Part shown: positions 35,796-45,023 of the stretch, piece by piece
Layout: each line of letters begins with the position of its first letter
Numbering within the stretch: the first letter of the stretch is position 1
DNA from: KBS-83 sp051025295
GTDB lineage: Bacteria; Acidobacteriota; Terriglobia; Terriglobales; Acidobacteriaceae
Length of the DNA: 64,000 nucleotides
Assembly: GCA_051025295.1 (NCBI GenBank)
Contig: JBMGJV010000022.1
Direction: 5' to 3' (one strand)
Position numbers and translations under genes: made by a program
Notes under the pieces: generated by a model
Seen by the model: only the letters and a program-made list of their open reading frames with translations
Databases searched by the model: none
Told to the model about the DNA's origin: nothing

Positions 35796-35861
35796 CCGGG
35801 CACCCGGCGTGGCGTCGACCAGCTACTTCAGGCTCGCTTTGGTTCCAGTAGAGTCAAATCC

Positions 35862-36929
35862 ATGATGTTGTTGTCCTCCCGTTCTTGCTGCGGCTTGTTG
35901 CTTGCGGTCGCCAGTCTCGCGTTGACTGCAGTCCCGGTTGTTGGACAGACGCCCCCTGCGGCTCAAGCTCCGTCGCCCATACCCGCAGATGCAGCGCTGG
36001 CGCATGCTCGCAGCCTGGTGGACGAGGGCCGCTATGCGGATGCCATTGCTGAACTCGATCGAATGGCCGCGACGCCATCCGCTTCCGCCGGCATCGACAA
36101 GCTGCGTGGTCTGGCGCTCTATCAGCAGAACCATCTGCCCGAGGCCGAGGCCGCATTCGCGCGGGTCGTGGTCCAGCACCCGGAGGACGCCGAGGCTGCG
36201 CAGATGGACGGAGTGACGTTGTTTCGTATGGGTAAGGCCGCCGAAGCGGTGCCCCTGCTCGAGCGCGCACACGGTGCGGTTGCCGCTGCCAACGTGGACG
36301 GCAATTACGTCCTCGGCCTCTGCTATATGGACACGCGCCGCTACGACGACGCACGTCGCGCCTTTGCGGCCCAGTATGGATTTGCGTCCGAGAGCGCCGA
36401 GTCCTACCTGCTCTCATCGCGCCTGCTCTTTCGTCGCGAATACACGCCTGCGGCAATCGCTGCTGCACAGAAAGCGCTCGTTCTCCAGCCGAAGCTGCCG
36501 CTGGTTCACGAGCTGCTGGGTGAGATCGCGCTGGCCGAGTCGCGTGGCACCGACGCCATCGCCGAGTTCGAGCAGGAGCGTGCCCTAAATCCCCTTTATG
36601 GCGGCGTGTATGACAGGCTCGGCGACGCGTATCTGCGCGCCGGGGAGTACGAGAAGGCGCAGCAGTCACTGAATCGTGCAGTGCTGCTGGAGCCGAGTTC
36701 GACCGGGCCGTACATTCTGCTCGGTAAGGTTCTACTCAAAGAGCGCAATGCTGCCGTTGCAGCGCAGTACCTGGAGCGCGCGCGCTCCATGGATCCAAAC
36801 AACTTCATGACGCACAGTCTGCTGGGGCAGGCCTATCGGGCCGCTGGCCGCACGCAGGATGCGGAGCGCGAGACGGCCAAGGCAATCGAGATCCAGTCCG
36901 CCAACACCCCGAAGCTAACCCGCCCATGA
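35862..36929 (+). CDS. Exported TPR protein
   Basis: The open frame reaches into the receptor gene, but the first sensible start is the double ATG at 35862, giving 355 residues with a signal peptide (LLLAVASLALTAVPVVGQ). The rest is tandem tetratricopeptide repeats, for example AHARSLVDEGRYADAIAEL, YDRLGDAYLRAGEYEKAQQSL and LLGQAYRAAGRTQDAERE. Such solenoids bind protein partners in the periplasm. Its stop overlaps the next start (ATGA), so it is coupled to a second TPR protein. Confidence 0.82.
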   Translation: MMLLSSRSCCGLLLAVASLALTAVPVVGQTPPAAQAPSPIPADAALAHARSLVDEGRYADAIAELDRMAATPSASAGIDKLRGLALYQQNHLPEAEAAFARVVVQHPEDAEAAQMDGVTLFRMGKAAEAVPLLERAHGAVAAANVDGNYVLGLCYMDTRRYDDARRAFAAQYGFASESAESYLLSSRLLFRREYTPAAIAAAQKALVLQPKLPLVHELLGEIALAESRGTDAIAEFEQERALNPLYGGVYDRLGDAYLRAGEYEKAQQSLNRAVLLEPSSTGPYILLGKVLLKERNAAVAAQYLERARSMDPNNFMTHSLLGQAYRAAGRTQDAERETAKAIEIQSANTPKLTRP

Positions 36930-38776
36930 GCCCTGTTTCCCCGACCGTCGTTCGCCGGCGAACAGGTGCCGGTATACGTCGCGGATGCTGGTGCGTATGC
37001 CTGCTCGGGACTGCCACTGTCTCGTCGCAGGTGGCTCTCGCCCAGAGCGCGTCCTCTGCACATACATCCACTGATCGCGCTACCGCCGCCTTTCGCGCCG
37101 GCTACGAGGCGGCGAACGCTGGAGACCTGGAGAAGGCGCGCCGCTCCTTCGCAGAGGTCGTCCGACTTGCCCCGCAGGTTCCGGAGGGACACGCCGCGCT
37201 CGGCTCTGTGCTGCTGAGCCTGCGACAGCCGAAGGAGGCGCTCGCTGAGCTGAAGAAAGGGCTGGCGCTCAAGCCCGATGATCCAGGCATGGAAACGAAC
37301 CTCGCCATGGCCGAGGCGCAACTCGGCCATGCGGCGGAGGCAGTCAGCTGGTTCAGGAAGGCCGTTGCTACCTCCGGTGGCGCGGCGCTCGCGCCCGACG
37401 TGGAGATCAGCTATGCGCAGGCCCTGATCGCAACTGGAGCGCGCGACGAGGCAGTGCGGCGCCTGCGTGCTGCGTCAGTCGCCGCGCCCGATTCCGCTAC
37501 GCTGCATGATGCCCTGGGTTCGCTGCTGGCGCAGCAGCAGCAGTGGGATGCGGCTGAGCCGGAGTTCTCACGAGCCATCGAGCTCGATCCGGGACTACTG
37601 CCGGCGAGATTGCACCTGGCCACTCTGTTGCTTACCCTGCATCAGCCCGCGACTGCCTTGGCCACGCTCGAACCGGCCCGTAGCGCGCAACCGCAAAATC
37701 CGCAGGTGCTCACCACGCTTGCGCTTGCTCACGCCGCACAGGGGGAGTACGAGCAGTCCCTGTCGCTCGCAGGCGAGGCGTTGCGCGTTGCCCCTCAGGA
37801 TGCCGATGCGCTTTACGAGAAGGCGATCGCACTGCAAGGGCTTGGGCGCGATCGCGAGGCACTGCCGCTGTTCGAACGCGTCGTCGCTGCACAGCCCAAG
37901 AACCCTGCAGCGTTGACCAACACTGCGCTCGCCCTGGTGCAACAGGGACGTGCGAAAGAGGCGATGCCTCTCTACCAAAGAGCGGCAGCGCTCACGCCCG
38001 CAGACCCCGTCATTCACCAGGACGTCGGCGTGGCCTACCTTCAGCAGAGCGACATTGACGACGCGATCCGCGAGTTCCAGGCCGGCCTGAAGCTCGATGC
38101 TACCAATCAGCAGCTGCACTACAACCTTGGCCTCGCTTACAAGTTGAAGGACGACTCGGCGCATTCGATTCCTGAACTCGAGGAGGCTGCGCGGCTCGAT
38201 CCCCAATCGCCCGATCCGCCCTACACGCTGGGCATTCTCTACATGCAGTCGGGGCGTTTCGATGATGCGACGATACAACTGCGGCACACGTTGGAGCTGC
38301 GCCCGCAGAATGGGGACGCATGGGCCATCCTGGGCAGCGTGTACAAGCAGCAGAACAAACTTCCAGAGGCGGCCGATGCCTTGCAACATGCGATCACGTT
38401 GCTGCCGGCGCAGCCCGGGCCGCATATCACTCTGGCGGGCGTGCTCTCGCAGGAAGGCAAGCGAGACGAAGCCGCGGCCGAGCGGAAAGCCGCAGCGGAG
38501 CTGACACGCGTCGCCGTGAACCGGCAGCGTGCGACGTTCGCGACGAACACCGGCAACATGCTGCTCGCGAAGGGTCAGGTTGCGGATGCAATCGAGCGCT
38601 TCCAGGAAGCAGTGACCAGCGATCCCGGCTTCGCGGAGGCGCACACTGGCCTTGCCACTGCACTCGCACGGCAGGGTCGCGCTGCAGACGCAGCAGCAGA
38701 GCGGGAGAAGGCAGCGGCGCTCACGTCTAACGCGAACAGCCAGCCCAACGATGGAGGCGCGGCTGCACCGCGCTGA
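36926..38776 (+). CDS. Large exported TPR protein
   Basis: The 616-residue protein has a basic N-terminus with a signal peptide (CVCLLGTATVSSQVALAQ), followed by about sixteen TPRs through to residue 600, such as AFRAGYEAANAGDLEKARRSF, PPYTLGILYMQSGRFDDATIQL and AHTGLATALARQGRAADAAAE. No enzymatic domain is visible. It is the middle gene of the TPR-TPR-CRTAC1 operon (4-base overlap upstream, 43-base gap downstream), so a periplasmic scaffold for the CRTAC1 protein is a reasonable guess. Confidence 0.84.
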   Translation: MSPVSPTVVRRRTGAGIRRGCWCVCLLGTATVSSQVALAQSASSAHTSTDRATAAFRAGYEAANAGDLEKARRSFAEVVRLAPQVPEGHAALGSVLLSLRQPKEALAELKKGLALKPDDPGMETNLAMAEAQLGHAAEAVSWFRKAVATSGGAALAPDVEISYAQALIATGARDEAVRRLRAASVAAPDSATLHDALGSLLAQQQQWDAAEPEFSRAIELDPGLLPARLHLATLLLTLHQPATALATLEPARSAQPQNPQVLTTLALAHAAQGEYEQSLSLAGEALRVAPQDADALYEKAIALQGLGRDREALPLFERVVAAQPKNPAALTNTALALVQQGRAKEAMPLYQRAAALTPADPVIHQDVGVAYLQQSDIDDAIREFQAGLKLDATNQQLHYNLGLAYKLKDDSAHSIPELEEAARLDPQSPDPPYTLGILYMQSGRFDDATIQLRHTLELRPQNGDAWAILGSVYKQQNKLPEAADALQHAITLLPAQPGPHITLAGVLSQEGKRDEAAAERKAAAELTRVAVNRQRATFATNTGNMLLAKGQVADAIERFQEAVTSDPGFAEAHTGLATALARQGRAADAAAEREKAAALTSNANSQPNDGGAAAPR

Positions 38777-38819
38777 CTATACTGACATCGCCGCCCACCC
38801 CGCCGGAGGTAGAGACGTT

Positions 38820-40685
38820 TTGAGCTGGACCCGCCGCCGTGTGCTTGGCTCACTCAGCCGGACCGCGCTCGTTTTGCCCTTTGCCGATGTGCTCGCGATG
38901 GCGATCCAGCCCGCGGCTCGTGCGCAGCAGGCCGCGCCTGCCGCGCCTGCCGCGCAGCACGACTACGAAGCGAAGCCGGTTGCCCCTCCCCCGGGCCCTG
39001 CGTCGCCCGTCGCCGGCACGCCGCTTGGTGTCAGTTTCGCTGACGTGGCACGTGAGAGCGGATTGAACGCGAAGACGATTTACGGCGGCGAGGGCAAGAA
39101 TAAGTACCTGCTCGAGACGACGGGATGCGGCGTGGCCTTCTACGACTACGACGCGGATGGCTGGATCGACATTTTCCTGGTGAATGGTTGGCGGCTCGAG
39201 GGCTTTGCCAAGGGACAGGAGCCGACCTGCCACCTGTTCAAGAACAATCGTGACGGCACATTCACAGATGTCACGGTGAAGGCAGGACTCGCGCGTAGCG
39301 GCTGGGGGCAGGGCTGCTGCGTCGGCGATTATGACAATGACGGCCACGACGATCTGTTCATCAGCTACTACGGCCAGAACGCGCTTTATCACAACAACGG
39401 CGACGGGACGTTCACGGACGTGACCACGAAGGCTGGACTGATGCAGCCGAAGACGCGTTGGAACTCCGGCTGCGCATTTCTCGACTACGACCGCGACGGC
39501 CATCTCGATTTGTTTGTGGCGAACTACATCGATCTCGACCTGAAGACGGCGCCCGTTCCGGAGTCCGGTCCCTGCACCTACAAGAGCATCCTGGTCGCAT
39601 GCGGTCCCCCAGGGCTGCCCGGCGGCAAAAATCTTCTGTATCACAACAACGGCAACGGTACGTTCACCGATGTGTCCCAGAAGGCTGGCATGTGGGGCAC
39701 CATCGGCAACTACGCCCTCAGCGTGGCAGTGGCGGACCTCGACAACGACGGGTGGCCGGACATCTACGTCGCGAACGACTCGACGGCGGCCACGCTCTAC
39801 CAGAACCAGAAAGACGGCACGTTCAAGGATGTCGCCATCGAGTCCGGTGCCGCCTTCTCACCGGATGGCAAGCCGCAGGCCGGCATGGGCGTCTCCGTTG
39901 GTGACTACAACCGTGACGGCAATCTGGACGTGGTCAAGACCAACTTCGCGGGAGACACGGATTCGCTCTACACCAATCTGGGCGACGGCACCTTTGAAGA
40001 CCACACGTATGCATCCGGGTTGGGCGTGAACACGCGGTACCTGGGGTGGGGTGTGGGCTTCTTCGACATGGACAATGACGGCTGGCTCGATCTGTTCATG
40101 TCGAACGGCCACGTCTACCCCGAGGTGAGCGGCTCGAAGACGGAAGCGCCCTACGCTGAGCACAAGTACCTCTACCGCAATCTTCGCAACGGTCGTTTCG
40201 AGGACGTCAGCGACAAGGCGGGCGCCGGTATTTCGGCCGCCGTTCCTGCGCGGGGCTGTGCATTCGGCGACTTCGACAACGATGGCGACCTGGACATCGT
40301 CGTCAACTGCGTTAATTCGTATCCACAACTGCTACGTTGCGACGATAGTACGAAACGCAACTGGATTAAGATCAAGACCGTTGGCGTGAAGTCAAACCGC
40401 ACGGGCATCGGGGCGCGTGTCTCGGTCGCAGCGAAGACGGATCCAACTGCCACGAAACCTCTGCTGCTGGTGGATGAAGTGCGTAGCGGCGGCAGCTACT
40501 ACTCGCAGAATGACCTGCGGCTGCACTTCGGTCTGGACAAGGCGGAGTCCGTCGATTCGGTCGAGATCCGCTGGCCTTCGGGGCAGGTGGACGTGTGGAA
40601 GAATCTCGCGGCGAACAAACTGTACACTCTGGCCGAAGGCGGCAAGCTGGTCAAGGCTGAAGCGCTCGCCAACTGGAAGAAGTAG
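38820..40685 (+). CDS. CRTAC1-like FG-GAP/ASPIC-UnbV protein B, Tat-type leader
   Basis: TTG at 38820, 10 bases after GGAGG, gives 621 residues beginning MSWTRRRVLGSLSRTALVLPFADVL, a twin-arginine-like leader; an ATG at 38751 inside the upstream gene is the alternative. Seven FG-GAP calcium loops (DYDADGWID, DYDNDGHDD, DYDRDGHLD, DLDNDGWPD, DYNRDGNLD, DMDNDGWLD, DFDNDGDLD) precede an ASPIC/UnbV domain with VDEVRSGGSYYSQNDLRLHFGL and WPSGQVDVW. It is a clear paralogue of protein A at 30.1-31.9 kb. A Tat leader would mean it folds before export. Confidence 0.85.
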   Translation: MSWTRRRVLGSLSRTALVLPFADVLAMAIQPAARAQQAAPAAPAAQHDYEAKPVAPPPGPASPVAGTPLGVSFADVARESGLNAKTIYGGEGKNKYLLETTGCGVAFYDYDADGWIDIFLVNGWRLEGFAKGQEPTCHLFKNNRDGTFTDVTVKAGLARSGWGQGCCVGDYDNDGHDDLFISYYGQNALYHNNGDGTFTDVTTKAGLMQPKTRWNSGCAFLDYDRDGHLDLFVANYIDLDLKTAPVPESGPCTYKSILVACGPPGLPGGKNLLYHNNGNGTFTDVSQKAGMWGTIGNYALSVAVADLDNDGWPDIYVANDSTAATLYQNQKDGTFKDVAIESGAAFSPDGKPQAGMGVSVGDYNRDGNLDVVKTNFAGDTDSLYTNLGDGTFEDHTYASGLGVNTRYLGWGVGFFDMDNDGWLDLFMSNGHVYPEVSGSKTEAPYAEHKYLYRNLRNGRFEDVSDKAGAGISAAVPARGCAFGDFDNDGDLDIVVNCVNSYPQLLRCDDSTKRNWIKIKTVGVKSNRTGIGARVSVAAKTDPTATKPLLLVDEVRSGGSYYSQNDLRLHFGLDKAESVDSVEIRWPSGQVDVWKNLAANKLYTLAEGGKLVKAEALANWKK

Positions 40686-40688
40686 CGG

Positions 40689-41237
40689 CTACTTCGACTT
40701 CATCGAGTAGGGGAACGAGAAGCGCCCGATTTGCATCAGGGCGTGCGGCTCGCCCGCGGCGGCATGCGGTGGCCAGATGCGAAAGCTCTCGACCCGTGTG
40801 ATGGATGGATTGCGTACCGCGTCCACCTGGCCCAGCGGCTTTCCGGTCGCGGCCTGATAGAAGCTCACCCTCAGCGCATCCTGCGAGCGTGTCCAGCCGA
40901 AGACGTAGTCGCCCGCGGGCAGATCGAGAGTGCCGACCCGGATCGGTGCCTGAGCGAGAAAGTAGTGGGAGTATTTGCCCTCTGCCGAGTAGCCCGCAGT
41001 AATCATGACCACGCCAGCGATGAAATGGCCAGCCCCATCCGTGATGCCGGATGCCGTTCGGAACTCTGTCTCGATGCGCTCGGAGATGACGGGCGCACGA
41101 TCCGGAATGACGGACTTCAACTCGTCGGCCGTTGCGGCACGCCAGCTCTCGCCATTCTGCGCCAGGAGCGAGGGAGCCATGCAGCAGACCGCGAGCAGCA
41201 GGGCAGAGAAGCGTCGACGCGAACAGTGCTTAGTCAA
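40689..41237 (-). CDS. Exported protein of unknown function
   Basis: I do not recognise this 182-residue protein. It has a signal peptide (SALLLAVCCMAPSLLAQ) and a beta-rich mature part containing GHFIAGVVMITAGYSAEGKYSHYFL and RVGTLDLPAGDYVFGWTRSQDALRVSFYQA, which reads like a small beta-barrel or sandwich. Its start overlaps the stop of the response-regulator gene by 8 bases, so it is the last gene of the MFS-kinase-regulator operon. Confidence 0.7.
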   Translation of the reverse strand: MTKHCSRRRFSALLLAVCCMAPSLLAQNGESWRAATADELKSVIPDRAPVISERIETEFRTASGITDGAGHFIAGVVMITAGYSAEGKYSHYFLAQAPIRVGTLDLPAGDYVFGWTRSQDALRVSFYQAATGKPLGQVDAVRNPSITRVESFRIWPPHAAAGEPHALMQIGRFSFPYSMKSK

Positions 41238-41877
41238 AATGAACGATGCCTCGCTGCAGTGCGGTGGTGGCGGCCTGCGTGCGGTCGCTGACGCCCAGCT
41301 TCCCGAGCAGGCTGTTGATGTGGGTCTTCACTGTGGCTTCGGAGATGAAGAGCGCGGCAGCGATCTCCTTGTTGCTGTTGCCGCCGACGATCAGGCGCAG
41401 CACCTCGGTCTCTCGATCGGTGAGGGCGGGAGCGTTCATGCGCTCGGCCAGACGCTCCGCAACGGGTGCAGGAATGCGGGATTTGCCACTGTGTACAGCA
41501 CGTATGGTCGCCAGTAGCTCGTCCGTGTCCATCCCCTTTAGTAGATAGCCGCGTGCGCCGGCCTGCAATGCGCGGTAGATATCCTCATCGCCGTCAAAGG
41601 TGGTGAGCACAATGATGCGAGCCTGCGGGAACTCGCTACGAATGGCTCGCGTCGCCTCCACGCCATTCATGGCATTCATGCGCAGATCCATCAGCGTGAC
41701 ATCGGGCTTGTGCTCACGATAGAGCAGCAGTGCCTGCGCGCCATCGGATGCTTCCGCGATCACTTTCATTTCCGGGACGGTTGCGAGCAGCGCGACCAGA
41801 CCTTGCCGAACGATGTGGTGATCGTCGACAACCAGCAGGCGGATTGGTTCGGTACTCGTAGCAGCAGACAGGCTCAA
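41230..41877 (-). CDS. NarL/LuxR-type response regulator
   Basis: The 215-residue protein has a receiver domain (LLVVDDHHIVRQGLVALL; phospho-acceptor Asp64 in LMDLRM) and a C-terminal LuxR helix-turn-helix (LTDRETEVLRLIVGGNSNKEIAAALFISEATVKTHINSLLGKLGV). It follows the kinase gene by 20 bases and is the evident partner. Its targets probably include the operon's own transporter. Confidence 0.93.
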   Translation of the reverse strand: MSLSAATSTEPIRLLVVDDHHIVRQGLVALLATVPEMKVIAEASDGAQALLLYREHKPDVTLMDLRMNAMNGVEATRAIRSEFPQARIIVLTTFDGDEDIYRALQAGARGYLLKGMDTDELLATIRAVHSGKSRIPAPVAERLAERMNAPALTDRETEVLRLIVGGNSNKEIAAALFISEATVKTHINSLLGKLGVSDRTQAATTALQRGIVHFD

Positions 41878-41897
41878 AGGCTCACTCGCAAGCGCTC

Positions 41898-44800
41898 TTA
41901 TGGTATCTCGACCCGCAGGCGGATGCGCGTGCCCTTCGCAGGTTCGCTTTCAACCGTGAGCGTGCCCCCAACCTCTGCCGCGCGCTCACGCATGCCGGCC
42001 AACCCGAAGTGACCGCCTCGGACCAGCGCTGCCGGATCATAGCGGAAGCCCTGCCCGTCGTCCTCAATCGAAAGTTCGAGAGCACGCGTATCGTAGGCCA
42101 GTTTCACTTCAATACGCGAGGCTGCGCTGTGGCGAACGCCGTTTGCTACAGCCTCCTGGGCCACCCGCACGACTTGATCTTCTACCGCGACCGGCGCCGC
42201 ACGGTACGTTCCACGTACCTCGAAGCGGAGCTTGGCAGTTCCCCGCGCGACCGCCTGGGTAGCCGCGCGATTGACTCGGGCCGGCAGGTCATCCGCTCCT
42301 GCGGACGCGGAGCGCAGATTCCAGATGGAGCTGCGTGCCTCCGTCAAACTGCTCTTCACCAGTTGCCGTGCCGCGTCGAGCTGCGTGCGAGCTGCATCGA
42401 CAGAAGAGCTCAGTAGCCGCGAAACCAATTCGAGCTGAACGCTAATGCCGACGATGTCCTGCGCCAGTGTGTCGTGGATCTCGCGTGCGATGCGGTTACG
42501 CTCCGCCAGTACTGCTGCGAAGCGCGCCTCCACCGTGCGCACCCGCAGCCGGTATACCTGGTACGCGGCAAACAGCACAAACAGCACAAACAGTGTGCGG
42601 AACCACCATGTCTCCCACGTGTGCGGCAGGACTTGGATCTGGAGCGATGCGCCGGTGTCATTCCAAATGCCGTCGTTATTGGCAGCGAGCACACGGAATG
42701 TGTAACGACCCGGGGGCACGTTTGTGTAGTAGGCCACGCGACGCCCCTGTGCCTCTACCCAGTTCGGATCGAAGCCTTCGAGCCGGTAGCGGTAGCGGAC
42801 GCGCGCTGGTGCGACGAAGCTCAGGCCAGCGTAGTGGACGGAGAGCCGTGTGTGCTCGGGCCCAATCCGGACACGATCGGTCGTGGGCACTGCAAGATCG
42901 TCCACTGTGACATTCTCAATTGCGACAGGCGGCGGGAGCCGGTTGTTTTCTGTGTGCTCCGGATCTGTAACGCTGATGCCGCGCAGGGTGGCGAACCAGA
43001 GCGAACCATCTGCAGTGCGGACTGCGGCTGGATGTCCGGAGGAACACTCCGCGATGCGCATGCCGTCGGCGACTCCATACTGCGCCACGTCCAGATGGGA
43101 GAGGCGGTGAAGAGCGAAGCTCTCCGCATCGCGTCGCGATACAAGGAAGATGCCGCTCGTCGATGCGAGCCACAGCGCGCCGCGGTTGTCCTCGAGAATG
43201 CTGAGCACCACCTCCGGCAGCCCGGTATTCGCAGGCACTGGAACGATCCGGCCATCGCGCAGCAGGTTGAGTCCGCCGCCATTCGTGCCGATCCACAGCG
43301 TTCCGGTCTCGTCCGCGTAGAGCGAGGTGACCACCTCCGACGAGAGTCCGTCATGCTGTGTGTAGCTGCGGACCGTGCTCGCGTCGACGTGGCTCAGACC
43401 GCCGCGCGTGCCCACCCAGAGCGCGCCGAGATGCGCGCGGTCTTCCGCCAGCGCCCCGACCAGGTCGCTGCCCAGACCATTTGCGCGGCTCCACTGTTGC
43501 AGCCGTCCTTCGCTGCGTCGCGCCAGGCCGCGCCGTGTGCCGATCCATAACGCGCCGGTGCTGTCCGTCAGCAGCGAGCGCACGAAGTCGTCCGGCAGGG
43601 CATCGGTGGCTGGAGCGGGCACAGCATGGTTCTGCTGCAGGCGATCAAGGCCATCCGGCGTGCCGACGGCGAGCGCGCCATCCTTCTCTTCGGCAAGCGA
43701 GAGGATGGTGTTGCTCGCCAGCCCCTGATCAGCCGTATACGCATGCCAGCCTGCGCCCTGCTGATGCGCGAGACCCGCGCCGTCGGTCCCCGCCCATACG
43801 CTGCCGTTACGCGCGGCGAGCAGTGTGCGGATCGACTCACCAGGCAGACCATCGGCTGCGGTGAGCGTCGAAAACCGCTGCGGACGCAACTCCATCAGCC
43901 CCGACGACTCCGTGCCGAACCACAGATTGCCTTCACGGTCTTCGAGGTACGCATCGGGCGAGAAGGTCGTCACTCCAGCCGCTTCTTTCCCGCTCTGCGG
44001 GTGCAGCCTTTCGAAGCGATCGTTTGCGTACCGCACCGTGCTTGTCTCTGTGCTGAGCCACAGCGCACCCCGCCGATCCTCGAAGAGCGCGCGCATGCGA
44101 CCGGCGGGCAGGCCATCTGCGGACCCGCGAAATGTCACACGGTCTCCGGAGAGAATGGCGAGCCCCCCCGCTCCGCCTGCGTACACGCGACCGCTGCCGC
44201 CGGCCAGCAGTGCACGAAGCGGCAACATGCCCGCGGGGAGCGCGACAGAACGCATTGCAGCGCCGTCCCGCCGATAGAGCGTGTTCGCTGCTGCGATCCA
44301 AAGCGACTCATCGGGAGCAACGGCGAGCAGGTCCGCGGTGACGGGCAGGGTGGTGACCACCCGGCCCTCGCGCAACTGCTGCAACCCGCGCGCGGTCGCA
44401 ATCCAGAGGGTGCCGTCACCGGCGCGCGCGGCGATCGGCAAACCGTCTCGACCGGTCAGCAGCGGGGCTGCGCCGGCGACCCTGCTGAAGTGCCGCTGGC
44501 CGTATAGCACGGCCTCGGGAGTCAGCACCCAGACCTGGTCGTTCGCGGCAGGCAGGACGTCCGCGATGGGGCCGGCCGGCAGTCCCTCCGCAGTGCTGAG
44601 CACGGCCAGCCTGCCGTGACTGCGCCGTAGCAGCCCGTCCGCTGTTGCGGCCCAGAGTGTGCCATCCGGAGTGGTCGCGAGCGCACCGATCAGGTTGCTG
44701 CGCATCTGCGGCATCGCGTGCCGATCGAATAGCGTGAAGTCGACACCGTCGAAGCGCACGAGCCCGCCATCGGTGGCGAGCCAGAGGAAACCATCCCCGG

Positions 44801-44984
44801 ACTGAGCAATCGCGTGAACGGTGTTCTGGGGCAGGCCATCGTCGGTCTGCCAGATCTGCTGGCCAAGTTGGCGGAGCGGCTGTTGCGGATCGAGCGCGCC
44901 TGCGTGCGCCGCCGCGATGACCAGGCAAAGGCCCACGCAGGCGCGCAGCAGACGCGAACCGGCGAGATGTCGGGCGAGCAGCAT
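41898..44984 (-). CDS. Beta-propeller two-component sensor histidine kinase
   Basis: The 1028-residue protein has a signal peptide, then about fourteen two-component-regulator propeller repeats (such as IWQTDDGLPQNTVHAIAQSGDGFLWLATDGGLVRFDG). A Y_Y_Y domain (ENVTVDDLAVP...YRYRLEGFDPNWVEA) precedes one transmembrane helix (WFRTLFVLFVLFAAYQVYRL). The kinase has a HisKA_3 region (AREIHDTLAQDIVG, phospho-His) and an ATPase domain (IEDDGQGF, GHFGLAGMRERA). This is the sensor type known for glycan signals in Bacteroidota. The ligand should be an extracytoplasmic sugar or its derivative. Confidence 0.92.
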   Translation of the reverse strand: MLLARHLAGSRLLRACVGLCLVIAAAHAGALDPQQPLRQLGQQIWQTDDGLPQNTVHAIAQSGDGFLWLATDGGLVRFDGVDFTLFDRHAMPQMRSNLIGALATTPDGTLWAATADGLLRRSHGRLAVLSTAEGLPAGPIADVLPAANDQVWVLTPEAVLYGQRHFSRVAGAAPLLTGRDGLPIAARAGDGTLWIATARGLQQLREGRVVTTLPVTADLLAVAPDESLWIAAANTLYRRDGAAMRSVALPAGMLPLRALLAGGSGRVYAGGAGGLAILSGDRVTFRGSADGLPAGRMRALFEDRRGALWLSTETSTVRYANDRFERLHPQSGKEAAGVTTFSPDAYLEDREGNLWFGTESSGLMELRPQRFSTLTAADGLPGESIRTLLAARNGSVWAGTDGAGLAHQQGAGWHAYTADQGLASNTILSLAEEKDGALAVGTPDGLDRLQQNHAVPAPATDALPDDFVRSLLTDSTGALWIGTRRGLARRSEGRLQQWSRANGLGSDLVGALAEDRAHLGALWVGTRGGLSHVDASTVRSYTQHDGLSSEVVTSLYADETGTLWIGTNGGGLNLLRDGRIVPVPANTGLPEVVLSILEDNRGALWLASTSGIFLVSRRDAESFALHRLSHLDVAQYGVADGMRIAECSSGHPAAVRTADGSLWFATLRGISVTDPEHTENNRLPPPVAIENVTVDDLAVPTTDRVRIGPEHTRLSVHYAGLSFVAPARVRYRYRLEGFDPNWVEAQGRRVAYYTNVPPGRYTFRVLAANNDGIWNDTGASLQIQVLPHTWETWWFRTLFVLFVLFAAYQVYRLRVRTVEARFAAVLAERNRIAREIHDTLAQDIVGISVQLELVSRLLSSSVDAARTQLDAARQLVKSSLTEARSSIWNLRSASAGADDLPARVNRAATQAVARGTAKLRFEVRGTYRAAPVAVEDQVVRVAQEAVANGVRHSAASRIEVKLAYDTRALELSIEDDGQGFRYDPAALVRGGHFGLAGMRERAAEVGGTLTVESEPAKGTRIRLRVEIP

Positions 44985-45023
44985 GCTGGAAGAGAGACTC
45001 AGGAGAGGATACAGCCGCCGCTT

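Noticed and set aside
35376..35861. Upstream extension of the first TPR protein into the receptor gene and terminator
   Set aside because: It would be a shadow of the receptor and run through a strong intrinsic terminator; the signal peptide starts at 35862.
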